DNA of 64,000 bases from Chlorocebus sabaeus. Lineage: Eukaryota > Chordata > Mammalia > Primates > Cercopithecidae. Made by a program: the position numbers and the translations under genes. Shown piece after piece: positions 10,515 to 21,600 of the stretch. The stretch lies in contig NC_132911.1 of the NCBI RefSeq assembly GCF_047675955.1, positions 68,853,133-68,917,132 on the forward strand. Direction: 5' to 3'. The notes under the pieces were generated by a model. It was not told where the DNA came from. It was given only the letters and a program-made list of their open reading frames with translations, and searched no databases. How positions within the stretch are numbered: position 1 is the first letter of the stretch; each line of letters opens with the position of its first letter.

Positions 10515-11944
10515 TGAAATAAATAAGTTGCTACCCTAAATTAAAACAAAACAAAACAACAAAACAGAAAATAAAAAACATTGCTATAAGTTTTAGCTAG
10601 ATATTCTAGCCTGCTGAAAGCTCCAGGCCCACGGTCTGTTCTCTTGGCTAAACAGAAAGATTAGTAAATGTCATGGGGGGTGGAGACGTGGTCTTTGACT
10701 TACTGAAGCTTTGAAGCAAACTGCAAGTGAGGTAACTTTCTCACAAGGTGATTCAACATTGGTACTACACCCACAATCATCTTCTGACCGCGAAAGCCCC
10801 ACTGCATTTTGGGAAAAGCTGTATATGCTGTGCTGCCTTCTGCAGAAAGCCCATGAGGAGCACCATGGTGGCCGAGCTGCAGGGAAGGCCTAGCTGCCCA
10901 GACACCAGGGACATTTCTTATGCACCACCATATCCCAAAGTACTAGGTAGAAAGAATTGTTCGGAATGAGGTCACACAATCAAAGATAAAACCATTTTAA
11001 AAAACAGTTCATTGAGGAGACCTGAAAAAAAAAGCCCAATTGTGCAATCCTTTCAGTTGGTACAGTTTTCATTTCTGAATTCTATTTATTGATGTTAAGA
11101 AGTGTCCCTCCTTGATGCTGTCAGTTTTATAATAACATGATGTTACACCTGCAATGTGATTGGGGAAACCAACAGATTTTAAGTCACCATAAACATATTA
11201 AAATTTAATTTTAAAACTCTCGAAACTACAGACAAAACCCAGTGATAACACAGACTGGTGGCCTAGGAGGCGCCTCTGCCAGTCACACACTCCTGGGCCC
11301 AAGGAATGCTAAATTACCTTAGTTTCTCTGTGCTCATTGCTAGCAAAAATTTTGATAACAAAGGATTGGCTTTTATAAAAAAAACAGTGTGAAAAACAAA
11401 AGCAAACACAAAATAGTGCGAGATCCCTCAGATCAAGCTTTAGTGACAGAAGGAAGCAGATAAAACAAGTATCTGAATAATTTATCATAAAACATTCAGT
11501 GCATTGTTCCATGACCTCAGTAACTTCACTATGTTCATTTGTGAGGCCTAGAACAGAGACTGTTTTTCTAGAAAGAGGGCTCTAGGTTTTAGTGATTTCT
11601 AGAATAAAATGCTCTAGGTAATGAGGACCCATTTTTTTCCTTTGGGAAAAAAAGCTTTAATATTAGAGTCTAAAAATAAAAAGCCAGAAGCCCTCTTCAA
11701 CTTCCTCAGGAGGCGTTGGGGCTTTCTCCTGGATGTTCTCCTGACATTCTTTCATATCTCTATTATATGCGGCATACAGGGTAAAAATTCCATGTAACAT
11801 GGCAGACATTTGTATTAACCCATGACCTCCTGTTTAAAGAAACCATGTCTTTTTCATCCTTAAATGCCCAGCACTTGTCACACTGCCAAACAGGAGTAGG
11901 GTTCAAAAATGTATATTAAAGGAAGAGATGGTTAAATAACTACA
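10515..11944. other. Unassigned sequence, no clear gene
   Basis: About 1.4 kb with no repeat I can name. 10600-10960 is slightly GC-richer than its surroundings. A minus-strand frame at about 11700-11800 would encode a short acidic peptide but has no recognised family. An A-rich stretch lies at 10540-10580. I cannot assign a function. Confidence 0.45.
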
Positions 11945-12079
11945 TTAGGTTTTAAAAATCTGTATTCATTGTAGAGACATTATAGAATGGAGATAAACAA
12001 AACATCACCTGTAATCCAATCACCTCAAAATAAACTTTAACATCCTAATGTACATCCTAAAGACTTTCCTACTAGTATA
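11945..12079 (-). mobile_element. L1M (L1ME-like) 3' UTR fragment, left part
   Basis: The stretch around 'cacctgtaatccaatcacc' (12007-12025) followed by 'taaactttaacatcc' matches the antisense-type block found near the 3' end of old L1ME elements. The same element appears to resume at 13541 beyond a DNA transposon. Divergence is high. Confidence 0.5.
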
Positions 12080-12081
12080 TA

Positions 12082-13540
12082 CAGGCAGTCTTTGCTTTGT
12101 ACAGTAGTAGAGGATGACAAAAATAACAACAGTGTAAGCTGAAATTGCAAAGTGATCTGTTTTAGTCCATTCACGCTGCTATAATGAAATACAAAAATGG
12201 TGATTTACAATCAATAGAAATTTATTTATCATAGTTCTGGAGGCTGGGAAGTTCAAGATCAAGACACTGGCAGATCAAGGCATCGTGTAAGGGCCTACTT
12301 TCTGGTTCAAAAGTGGCTCCTTCTACCTGTATCCTCCCATGGCAGGAGAGATGACCAAGCTTCCTGGGGTATCTTTTATAAGGGCACTATTCTCATTCAA
12401 GAGAGCTCTGCCTTCAAGACCTAGTCACCTCTCAAAGACCCTACGTCCTAACATCATCACCTCACAGATTAGAATTTCAATGTATGAATTTAGGGGGAAC
12501 ACAAACATTTGGACCATAGTATTATCTTAATAATCAATGAAGAATATTATAATTGTTCTGTGACCTCCGAAAGATTTTTTCAAAGCATTGAATTCTCTGT
12601 TATTGTTGGCTATACTTATACAGGGAAATGAAATAAATAGTAAAACTAATACTTATTCAGTACACTGTAATTTAAAACATTAGAAACACTGAGAAGTAAA
12701 GTTTTTTTAAATAAAAACTTATGAAGAGTACTTTGAACAGTGCTTGCCTCCTTTTCCTTGTCTTATAACTTATAAATTTCCTTGTCTTATAACTCTTACA
12801 TGGAATGAGCATTTTTTCCAGGCTTTGGTGACTCATCACACCCTTTTCTAAGTTTGGATCAGTTTCTAGCATTTTATCCTTTGCATTTTCAATGTGAAAT
12901 ATCTGAGAGTTCCTTTACTGTGAAGTTATTTTTTGTGGATATGTTCCCTGGTAAGTCTTCATCTTTTTCATTACTGCCACTTCCCTTATTTATGTTGTTA
13001 GGTTGTCCACCTTCACTAAGTTCCTTTGGCTGCACATCCAGGATAGCAGCAGTGCCAACATTCCCAGGATCAGTGGTCTCTCCTAGAACTCTATATAAAA
13101 TTCACATCTGACTTCCAGCATTATCAGTTTTTGTTTCTTTGCTGTACTTTTATCTTTCTTGGGCAATTCCCTCTTTCAAGTACCTAATTTTACACGCAGT
13201 TTTATCAGCAGGAGACAACGAAGCAACACAACTGCACACCTGCATGAACAGAATCACACACATGTGCAGGAACTAATCTGAGAGACTTGGAAAGAAGTGA
13301 TGTGATTGGTCTTGACGATGATATGCATCTGTTATTTACATAGTGTTTTGGGGGCTGAAAAGCTAGCAGCACAATAGCTTTGTATCTGCAAACTATAGCA
13401 GCTAGTTTGCATTTTATTTTTCACAGAATATACTATAGTAAATGAAATTTGAACTGTGTTGTTGGGGAACTGGTATTTTACTAAACCATGGTAACGGAGA
13501 ATTTGAGCATTTAAAAACCATGCAAAGTGATTGACTACAA
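12082..13540. mobile_element. Tigger5-like (pogo superfamily) DNA transposon
   Basis: The left end is caggcagtctttgctttg at 12082-12099 and the right end (gcaaagtgattgacta, 13522-13537) is roughly its inverted complement. TA dinucleotides flank both sides (12080-12081 and 13541-13542), the target of Tigger elements. No transposase frame survives; internal sequence around 12750-13250 is noncoding. An MST LTR at 12158-12521 interrupts it. The exact subfamily name is from memory. Confidence 0.65.
12158..12521 (-). mobile_element. MST-type MaLR solo LTR, antisense
   Basis: The reverse complement of the MST LTR: 'agtccattcacgctgctata' at 12164-12183, 'tagttctggaggctgggaag' at 12232-12251, 'ttttataagggcactattct' near 12375, ending near 'ggaccatagta' at 12521. 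Flanking pentamers tgatc (12153-12157) and ttatc (12522-12526) fit a 5-base LTR target duplication with one change. No internal retroviral sequence. Confidence 0.87.
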
Positions 13541-13940
13541 TAAAAACTATTTACTACATAAATTCACATCTATGCATTTAAGTGTTGTAATATTATGCTA
13601 TCATATGTATCTTTCAATAATTTGCTTTTCTCATTTTACAAAATTTCATGACTGTCTTTGCATACCAGTAAATCTATACCTATGGTATCCTTTAAAATAG
13701 GCCATGCAGTATTCCACTGAATAAATATAAATAGAATTATTGTAGTGATTTAAGTGATACAATATATACAATGCTCTTAGAATTGGGCCTGTCACATAGC
13801 AAGGGCTAAATAAATGTTAATTCATATTATTTATGAGCATAATTTAGTTGATTTCCTATTGATAGATACTTCGATGGTTCCTAAGTTTTAGCACAACATT
13901 ATAATAAATTTCCTTGTACAAAGATCACTGTATGCTTGTA
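13541..13940 (-). mobile_element. L1M (L1ME-like) fragment, right part, antisense
   Basis: Antisense old L1 features: 'ttgcttttctcattttac' at 13622-13639, 'gcagtattccactgaata' at 13706-13723 and, after a MIR insertion, 'gatggttcctaagttttag' at 13872-13890 and 'aatttccttgtacaaagatc' at 13907-13926. It continues the fragment that ends at 12079, so the Tigger5-like element lies inside this L1. Confidence 0.55.
13728..13832 (-). repeat. MIR fragment, antisense, inside L1M
   Basis: The block with 'caatgctcttagaattggg' and 'cacatagcaagggctaaata' (13794-13813) is the antisense 3' half of MIR. It interrupts the L1M text, which reads on either side. Confidence 0.6.
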
Positions 13941-14321
13941 ATTTTTTATTTAAGAGATTAGCATAATCAAGGTTATTCATACTCAAAGCAAAGTTCTTAG
14001 ATCATAACTTCTCTTAAATAGGAGAATATAGAAGCTCCAGCCAGTCTGTGTTGGAAGGAAAGGTGTAAGAACAAACTCTGAGTTTCTGAGTTGAGATACC
14101 TGTGGGCAAAACAGCCTGGTGGAGCTATCCAACAGGCATAAAAAAATACCCATCTTGAGTTTGTAAGAGATGTAGAGGCTTAGTGGTTATCAGTGCAGAG
14201 GTGGGAATTAATATCTTTGAGTGTATGAGATCTACCAGGGGAGAGTCAATGGGAAGAGACTAAAGGATAAAACCCTAGGCAAAGTCAATACTAAAAAATG
14301 ATGAACACTGAAAATAATAAC
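13941..14321. other. Possible ancient repeat, unassigned
   Basis: 14090-14290 ('gagatacctgtgggcaaaac', 'gagatctaccaggggagag') has the look of an ancient mammalian repeat that recurs genome-wide, but I cannot name the family. No coding signal is seen. Confidence 0.35.
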
Positions 14322-14578
14322 AACAAAACAACTAACATTCATTGAGTACTTGCTTATGAGCCAGGTAGTCTGTCAAGCACTTTGCACACATGACTTCAAT
14401 TAATCTCCAAATAACTATCTTTATGAGGAAAGCACTATTACTGTTGCTTTGTTACAGATTAGAAAACTGAGGTTTACAAAAGTTAAATAACTTGCCCATG
14501 GCTACTTCACTAAAACATGGTGCAGGCAGGGCTTTCATATATACGTTATGATTCCAGGATCCATAATCTTAGCCTTTT
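14322..14578 (+). repeat. MIR SINE, nearly full length
   Basis: Runs from 'aacattcattgagtacttg' (14333) through 'ctttgcacacatgac', 'gattagaaaactgaggttt' and 'aacttgcccatggctac' to the 3' part near 14578, in MIR order and orientation. It is moderately diverged. Confidence 0.85.
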
Positions 14579-14587
14579 GTATTTGTT

Positions 14588-15122
14588 GTCATTATTGTGT
14601 AACAAACTACCCCTAAACCAACAGGCTTAAAACAATTCATTATCTCATGACTTCTGTGTGTCAGGATTCCAGGCATGGCTTGGAGTGATTCTGTTTCAAG
14701 TTCTCATTGAATTGTATGAAATCAAGTATATGCAATGAATGAAATTATATGCAAGTGTTAGTTAAGGCTGCAGTCTCACTTGAAGGCTTGACAGAGCTGA
14801 GTTGTTGTAGGCCTTTGTTGTAGATCTCAATCCTTCGAAACCAAACAGGCGTCTCCACAGAGTTGCCTCATGATGCATGAACTGGCTTCCTTAAAGTGAG
14901 TGATCCTACAGAGCAAGAGTGAGCAAGTGTCCAAGATGGAAGTCACAGTCTTTTCTGTAACCTAATATTGGAAGTAATTTCCCATTATTTCTGCTGTATT
15001 CTCTTCATTAGAAGCAAGCCAATAAGCCTAGCCCATACTCAAGGGGAGAGGAACATATGAGGCATGACTACCAGGATAGCCTCACTAGGAGACATTTGGG
15101 AGCACCAACCACTACACTCTGA
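14588..15122 (-). mobile_element. MLT1-type MaLR LTR, antisense
   Basis: The reverse complement of an LTR ending '...gtttgttgttttaagcc...gtaatttgttacgcagcaat': here 'tgtgtaacaaactacccc' (14596-14613), 'caggcttaaaacaattc', then 'ggaagtcacagtcttttctg' (14939-14958), 'tagaagcaagccaataagcc' and 'actaccaggatagcctc' (15067-15083). The same family occurs in sense at 42172-42705. The subfamily name is uncertain. Confidence 0.65.
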
Positions 15123-16211
15123 GAGGCATCATAGTAGGCTAACCAGAAGGACTCAGGAATGTTGCAGTGGGTACTTGTACTTCAGTGAGCAATACTCTAG
15201 AATTTAGACTATCGTTTTAGTTCTTGGTTCTGCTATGAGGAGAAAGGTTAACCTGGAAAGTACAGTAAGAAACACTCACATAACTAATCACTGAGGATTG
15301 AAAAAACTTTGAAATTTTCTGAAAATCGAGGAGAAGCTTAATGGAACCCTGCAAATGTGAGAGAAGATGTACGATAACTTGCAGCTCTTCAATTTAAAAG
15401 AGAGCAAATCCCGGTGGCCTTAAACTGCAACATACAGGATTTTACAGAAGGATAAGGTTTTGATGGGAATTGCTAAGAAAAGAATAGGAGGTCACTGTAA
15501 TTTGCACACATTCTCATGAGTCTGAGTAGCGTGAGGATGGCCTTTCTGAACTTGAGGGATTAGAACAAATGTCATAGGTTTCTTCTAGATGAAAGTTCTG
15601 ACAAAAAATAAACAGTACTTTATAAACATTTGCAAGAAGACAGCCAAATCTTCCATATAACGTCAACTCAATCTCCCTGAAAGTTAGCTTCTGTCACCTC
15701 AAGAATTTTGGTATGATGTACTGTCATTTGTTTGCAAGTAAGCCAGTTTTTATTTTCCTCCTTCTTCTTGTTGAGAATCAGAGATGATTTGAACTGTTTT
15801 TCTATCAGTGGAGCCAGAGCAGTTGATCCTAGATACATCCAGATGGTTTCCATTGCTTAGGCTGATTTCTGTTAAACTGTTTAATGTTGTTAATAATCTT
15901 TTTAATATATTTAAATTTGTGTGGAGAGTAGAGGGGGGCAGAGCTGATAGAGATTGGAAGTCACAGCTCCTGCAGGACTTCTGTTGATTTGTTAAAATTC
16001 AACTGTAGTCTCTAATACTTGTCCCAGTTTTGCTGAACTCACAATCACCTCTTCCTTTAAGCTGTGGCTCGCAACTGCAATGGTTCATTTAATAGGGACA
16101 TTCAGGGAACATGGACCTCACTGCTCTGGAAGTGTAGGTTTTAATATGAGATGCATGTTTTAGAAAAATAAATTTAACTATAGCCTACTCAGTAGAGGAA
16201 AAGGCAAACTG
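15123..16211. other. Unique AT-rich sequence
   Basis: About 1.1 kb without a recognisable repeat. The 61-codon minus frame at 15668-15853 has no domain. A run of G's occurs at 15932-15937. The final bases, tggaggaaaaaatatt at 16212-16227, are the target duplication of the L1 that follows. Confidence 0.5.
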
Positions 16212-16225
16212 TGGAGGAAAAAATA

Positions 16226-19200
16226 TTTTTTCTTTTTTTCTTTTTTCTTTTTTTTCTTTTTTATTTATTTATTATTATTATTATACTTTAAGTTCTAGGG
16301 TACATGTGCACAACGTGCAGGTTTGTTACATATGTATACTTGTGCCATGTTGGTGTGCTGCACCCATCAACTCATCAGCACCCATCAACTCGTCATTTAC
16401 ATCAGGTATAACTCCCAATGCAATCCCTCCCCCCTCTCCCCTCCCCATGATAGGCCCCGGTGTGTGATGTTCCCCTTCCCGAGTCCAAGTGATCTCATTG
16501 TTCAGTTCCCACCTATGAGTGAGAATATGCGGTGTTTGGTTTTCTGTTCTTGTGATAGTTTGCTGAGAATGATGGTTTCCAGCTGCATCCATGTCCCTAC
16601 AAAGGACACAAACTCATCCTTTTTTATGGCTGCATAGTATTCCATGGTGTATATGTGCCACATTTTCTTAATCCAATCTGTCACTGATGGACATTTGGGT
16701 TGATTCCAAGTCTTTGCTATTGTGAATAGTGCTGCAATAAACATACATGTACATGTATCTTTATAGCAGCATGATTTATAATCCTTTGGGTATATACCCA
16801 GTAATGGGATGGCTGGGTCATATGGTACATCTAGTTCTAGATCCTTGAGGAATCGCCATACTGTTTTCCATAATGGTTGAACTAATTTACAATCCCACCA
16901 ACAGTGTAAAAGTGTTCCTGTTTCTCCACATCCTCTCCAGCACCTGTTGTTTCCTGACTTTTTAATGATTGCCATTCTAACTGGTGTGAGATGGTATTTC
17001 ATTGTGGTTTTGATTTGCATTTCTCTGATGGCCAGTGATGATGAGCATTTTTTCATGTGTCTGTGGGCTGTATGCATGTCTTCTTTTGAGAAATGTCTGT
17101 TCATATCCTTTGCCCACTTTTTGATGGGGTTGTTTGTTTTCTTCTTGTAAATTTGTTTGAGTTCTTTGTAGGTTCTGGATATTAGCCCTTTGTCAGATGA
17201 GTAGATTGCAAAAATTTTCTCCCATTCTGTAGGTTGCCTGTTCACTCTGATGGTAGTTTCTTTTGCTGTGCAGAAGCTCTTTAGTTTAATGAGATCCCAT
17301 TTGTCAATTTTGGCTTTTGCTGCCATTGCTTTTGGTGTTTTAGACATGAAGTCTTTGCCCATGCCTATGTCCTGAATGGTACTACCTAGGTTTTCTTCTA
17401 GGGTTTTTATAGTATTAGGTCTAACATTTAAGTCTCTAATCCATCTTGAATTAATTTTCATATAAGGAGTAAGGAAAGGATCCAGTTTCAGCTTTCTACT
17501 TATGGCTAGCCAATTTTCCCAGCACCATTTATTAAATAGGGAATCCTTTCCCCATTTCTTGTTTCTCTCAGGTTTGTCAAAGATCAGATGGCTGTAGATG
17601 TGTGGTATTATTTCTGAGGACTCTGTTCTGTTCCATTGGTCTATATCTCTGTTTTGGTACCAGTACCATGCTGTTTTGGCTACTGTAGCCTTGTAGTATA
17701 ATTTGAAGTCAGGTAGCATGATGCCTCCAGCTTTGTTCTTTTGACTTAGGATTGTCTTGGCAATGCGGGCTCTTTTTGGTTCCATATGAACTTTAAAGCA
17801 GTTTTTTCCAATTCTGTGAAGAAATTCATTGGTAGCTTGATGGGGATGGCATTGAATCTATAAATTACCTTGGGCAGTATGGCCATTTTCACGATATTGA
17901 TTCTTCCTATCCATGAGCATGGTATGTTCTTCCATTTGTTTGTGTCCTCTTTTATTTCACTGAGCAGTGGTTTGTAGTTCTCCTTGAAGAGGTCCTTTAC
18001 ATCCCTTGTAAGTTGGATTCCTAGGTATTTTATTCTCTTTGAAGCAATTGTGAATGAAAGTTCATTCATGATTTGGCTCTCTGTTTGTCTGTTACTGGTG
18101 TATAAGAATGCTTGTGATTTTTGCACATTAATTTTGTATCCTGAGACTTTGCTGAAGTTGCTTATCAGCTTAAGGAGATTTTGGGCTGAGACAATGGGGT
18201 TTTCTAAATATACAATCATGTCATCTGCAAAGAGGGACAATTTGACTTCTTCTTTTCCTAACTCAATACCCTGATTTCTTTCTCTTGCCTGATTGCCCTA
18301 GCCAGAACTTCCAACACTATGTTGAATAGGAGTGGTGAGAGAGGGCATCCCTGTCTTGTGCCAGTTTTCAAAGGGAATTTTTCCAGTTTTTGCCCATTCA
18401 GTATGATATTGGCTGTGGGTTTGTCATAAATAGCTCTTATTATTTTGAGGTATGTTCCATCAATACTGAATTTATTGAGCGTTTTTAGCATGAAGGGCTG
18501 TTGAATTTTGTCAAAAGCCTTTTCTGCATCTATTGAGATAATCATGTGGTTCCTGTCTTTGGGTCTGTTTATATGCTGGATTACGTTTATTGATTTGCAA
18601 ATGTTGAACCAGCCTTGCATCCCAGGGATGAAGCCCACTTGATCATGGTGGATAAGCTTTTTGATATGCTGCTGAATCCGGTTTGCCAGTATTTTATTGA
18701 GGATTTTTGCATCGATCAGGGATATTGGTCTAAAATTCTCTTTTTTTGTTGTGTCTCTGCCAGGCTTTGGTATCAGGATGATGTTGGCCTCATAAAATGA
18801 GTTAGGGAGGATTTCCTCTTTTTCTATTGATTGGAATAGTTTCAGAAGGAATGGTACCAGCTCCTCCTTGTACCTCTGGTAGAATTCAGCTGTGAATCCA
18901 TCTGGTCCTGGACTTTTTTTGGTTGGTAGGCTATTAATTATTGCCTCAATTTCAGAGCCTGCTATTGGTCTATTCAGGGATTCAACTTCTTCCTTGTTTA
19001 GTCTTTTGAAGAGTGTAAGTGTCCAGGAAATTATCCATTTCTTCTAGCTTTTCTAGGTTATTTGCGTAGAGGTGTTTATAGTATTCTCTGATGGTAGTTT
19101 GTATTTCTGTGGCGTGGGTGGTGATATCCCCTTTATCAATTTTATTGCGTCTATTTGATTCTTCTCTCTTTTCTTCTTTATTAGTCTTGCTAGTGGTCTG

Positions 19201-19586
19201 TCAATTTTGTTGATCTTTTCAAAAAACCAACTCCTGGATTCATTGATTTTTTGGAGGGCTTTTTGTGTCTCTATCTCCTTCAGTTCTGCTCTGATCTTAG
19301 TTATTTCTTGCCTTCTGGTAGCTTTTGAATGTGTTTGCTCTTGCTTCTCTAGTTCTTTTAATTGTGATGTTAAAGTGTCAATTTTAGATCTTTCCAGCTT
19401 TCTCTTGTGGGCATTTAGTGCTATAAATTTCCCTCTACACACTGCTTTAAATGTGTTCCAGAGATTCTGGTATGTTGTATCTTTGTTCTCATTGGTTTCA
19501 AAGAACATCTTTATTTCTACCTTCATTTCGTTATGTACCCAGTAGTCATTCAGGAGCAGGTTGTTCAGTTTCCATGTAGTTGAGCG
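16226..19586 (-). mobile_element. L1PA element (outer copy), antisense, 5'-truncated
   Basis: A primate-specific L1 whose tail is the T-rich tract at 16226-16262 and whose 3' UTR begins at about 16275. It runs through ORF2 to 'ccatgtagttgagcg' at 19573-19586, where the inner L1 interrupts it. A few remaining bases appear to lie at 21383-21390. The target-site duplication is tggaggaaaaaatatt at 16212-16227 versus tggaggaaaaatatt at 21391-21405. UTR variants fit roughly L1PA4-L1PA8. It has an 18-base tandem duplication near 16366-16401 that the inner copy lacks. Confidence 0.93.
16502..19575 (-). pseudogene. L1 ORF2 remnant of outer L1PA (RT and C-terminal domain, broken frames)
   Basis: ORF2 supplies reverse transcriptase for L1 retrotransposition. 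Four minus-strand frames cover it in order: 19053-19526 (region before RT; TYQNLWNTFK, INESRSWFFEKINK), 18258-18638 (RT motif A IDAEKAFD and motif B TRQGCPLSP), 17746-18240 (RT motif C FADD) and 16502-17785 (427 codons, thumb and C-terminal domain, including the cysteine/histidine motif CWRGCGETGTLLHCWWDC). The three RT motifs are present but in separate frames, and the endonuclease and ORF1 are missing. About 18712 there is a small gap relative to the remembered L1 consensus. It is not functional. Confidence 0.92.
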
Positions 19587-20778
19587 TTTTTTTTTTATTT
19601 TATTTTTATTTTTTATTTTATTTTATTTTTTTATTTTTTTTAAATTTATTTATTATTATTAAACTTCAAGTTGTAGGGTACATGTGCACAACGTGCAGGT
19701 TTGCTACATATGTATACTTGTGCCATGTTGGTGTGCTGCACCCATCAACTCGTCATTTACATAAGGTATAACTCCCAATGCAATCCCTCCCCCCTCTCCC
19801 CTCCCCATGATAGGCCCCGGTGTGTGATGTTCCCCTTCCCGAGTCCAAGTGATCTCATTGTTCAGTTCCCGCCTATGAGTGAGAACATGCGGTGTTTGGT
19901 TTTCTGTTCTTGTGATAGTTTGCTGAGAATGATGGTTTCCAGCTGCATCCATGTCCCTACAAAGGACACAAACTCATCCTTTTTTATGGCTGCATAGTAT
20001 TCCATGGTGTATATGTGCCACATTTTCTTAATCCAATCTGTCACTGATGGACATTTGGGTTGATTCCAAGTCTTTGCTATTGTGAATAGTGCTGCAATAA
20101 ACATACGTGTGCATGTGTCTTTATAGCAGCATAATTTATAATCCTTTGGGTATATACCTAGTAATGGGATGGCTGGGTCATATGGTACATCTAGTTCTAG
20201 ATCCTTGAGGAATCGCCATACTGTTTTCCATAATGGTTGAACTAGTTTACAATCCCACCAACAGTGTAAAAGTGTTCCTATTTCTCCACATCCTCTCCAG
20301 CACCTGTTGTTTCCTGACTTTTGAATGATCGCCATTCTAACTGATGTGAGATGGTATCTCATTGTGGTTTTGATTTGCATTTCTCTGATGGCCAGTGATG
20401 ATGAGCATTTTTTCATGTGTCTGTTGGCTGTATGAATGTCTTCTTTTGAGAAATGTCTGTTCATATCCTTTGCCCACTTTTTGATGGGGTTGTTTGTTTT
20501 TTTCTTGTAAATTTGTTTGAGTTCTTTGTAGGTTCTGGATATTAGCCCTTTGTCAGATGAGTGGATTGCAAAAATTTTCTCCCATTCTGTAGGTTGCCTG
20601 TTCACTCTGATGGTAGTTTCTTTTGCTGTGCAGAAGCTCTTTAGTTTAATGAGATCCCATTTGTCAATTTTGGCTTTTGCTGCCGTTGCTTTTGGTGTTT
20701 TAGACATGAAGTCTTTGCCCATGCCTATGTCCTGAATGGTACTACCTAGGCTTTCCTCTAGGATTTTTATGGTATTAG
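19587..20778 (-). mobile_element. L1PA element (inner copy), 3' part, antisense
   Basis: Starts with a T/A-rich tail (19587-19660) and a second L1 3' UTR, then ORF2 up to about 20778. It matches the outer copy at 16262-17410 closely: by eye about 25 substitutions over 1.1 kb plus the 18-base indel. The minus frame 19862-20722 (286 codons) is the C-terminal domain of ORF2. Duplication ttgagcg at 19580-19586 and 21376-21382 marks its target site within the outer L1. Confidence 0.92.
19862..20722 (-). pseudogene. L1 ORF2 C-terminal remnant of inner L1PA
   Basis: An open 286-codon frame encoding the end of L1 ORF2p, with the cysteine/histidine motif beginning CWRGCGEIGTLLHCWWDC and a normal C-terminus at 19862 (ending FSLIGGN). 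It lacks endonuclease and all RT motifs, which were lost at the inversion junction. The frame is open only because the copy is fairly young; it is not a gene. Confidence 0.9.
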
Positions 20779-21375
20779 ACTACTGGGTACATAACGAAAT
20801 GAAGGCAGAAATAAAGATGTTCTTTGAAACCAATGAGAACAAAGATACAACATACCAGAATCTCTGGGACACATTTAAAGCAGTGTGTAGAGGGAAATTT
20901 ATAGCACTAAATGCCTACAAGAGAAAGCAGGAAAGATCTAAAATTGACACTCTAACATCGCAATTAAAAGAACTAGAGAAGCAAGAGCAAACACATTCGA
21001 AAGCTAGCAGAAGGCAAGAAATAACTAAGATCAGAGCAGAACTGAAGGAGATAGAGACACAAAAAACCCTCCAAAAAATCAATGAATCCAGGAGTTGGTT
21101 TTTTGAAAAGATCAACAAAACTGACAGACCACTAGCAAGACTAATAAAGAAGAAAAGAGAGAAGAATCAAATCGACGCAATTAAAAATGATAAAGGGGAT
21201 ATCACCACCGACCCCACAGAAATATAAACTACCATCAGAGAATACTATAAACACCTCTACGCAAATAAACTGGAAAATCTAGAAGAAATGGATAATTTCC
21301 TGGACACTTACACTCTTCCAAGACTAAACCAGGAAGAAGTTGAATCCCTGAATAGACCAATAGTAGGCTCTGAAA
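20779..21375 (+). mobile_element. Inverted 5' segment of the inner L1PA
   Basis: At about 20778 the sequence flips to the L1 sense strand ('tactgggtacataacgaaat', 20781-20800) and encodes the ORF2 region before the RT domain. The plus frame 20736-21227 runs across the junction and contains TYQNLWDTFK and INESRSWFFEKINK. The RT core between the two parts is missing. This is the classic twin-priming outcome: 5' inversion with deletion at the junction. Confidence 0.92.
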
Positions 21376-21600
21376 TTGAGCGGTTTTCATTGGAGGAAAA
21401 ATATTATCAAGATTGTCTTTCACATTCAATGAATTCCAGGCCTGTCCATTTTCATTCATAAATATCTAATATCTGTGCACTCCAGCCCATCTCACAAGGC
21501 ATGGCCCTAGCTTCCTCCTCAACTAGACCAACAAAGGCCTCCTGGGTGGCTAGTCACTTTGCTTTCAACTTTACCCCTATAAAGATAATGAACCAGTGTG

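Noticed and set aside
16502..17785. A 427-codon frame that might be taken for a gene
   Set aside because: It is the C-terminal part of L1 ORF2 in a truncated element.
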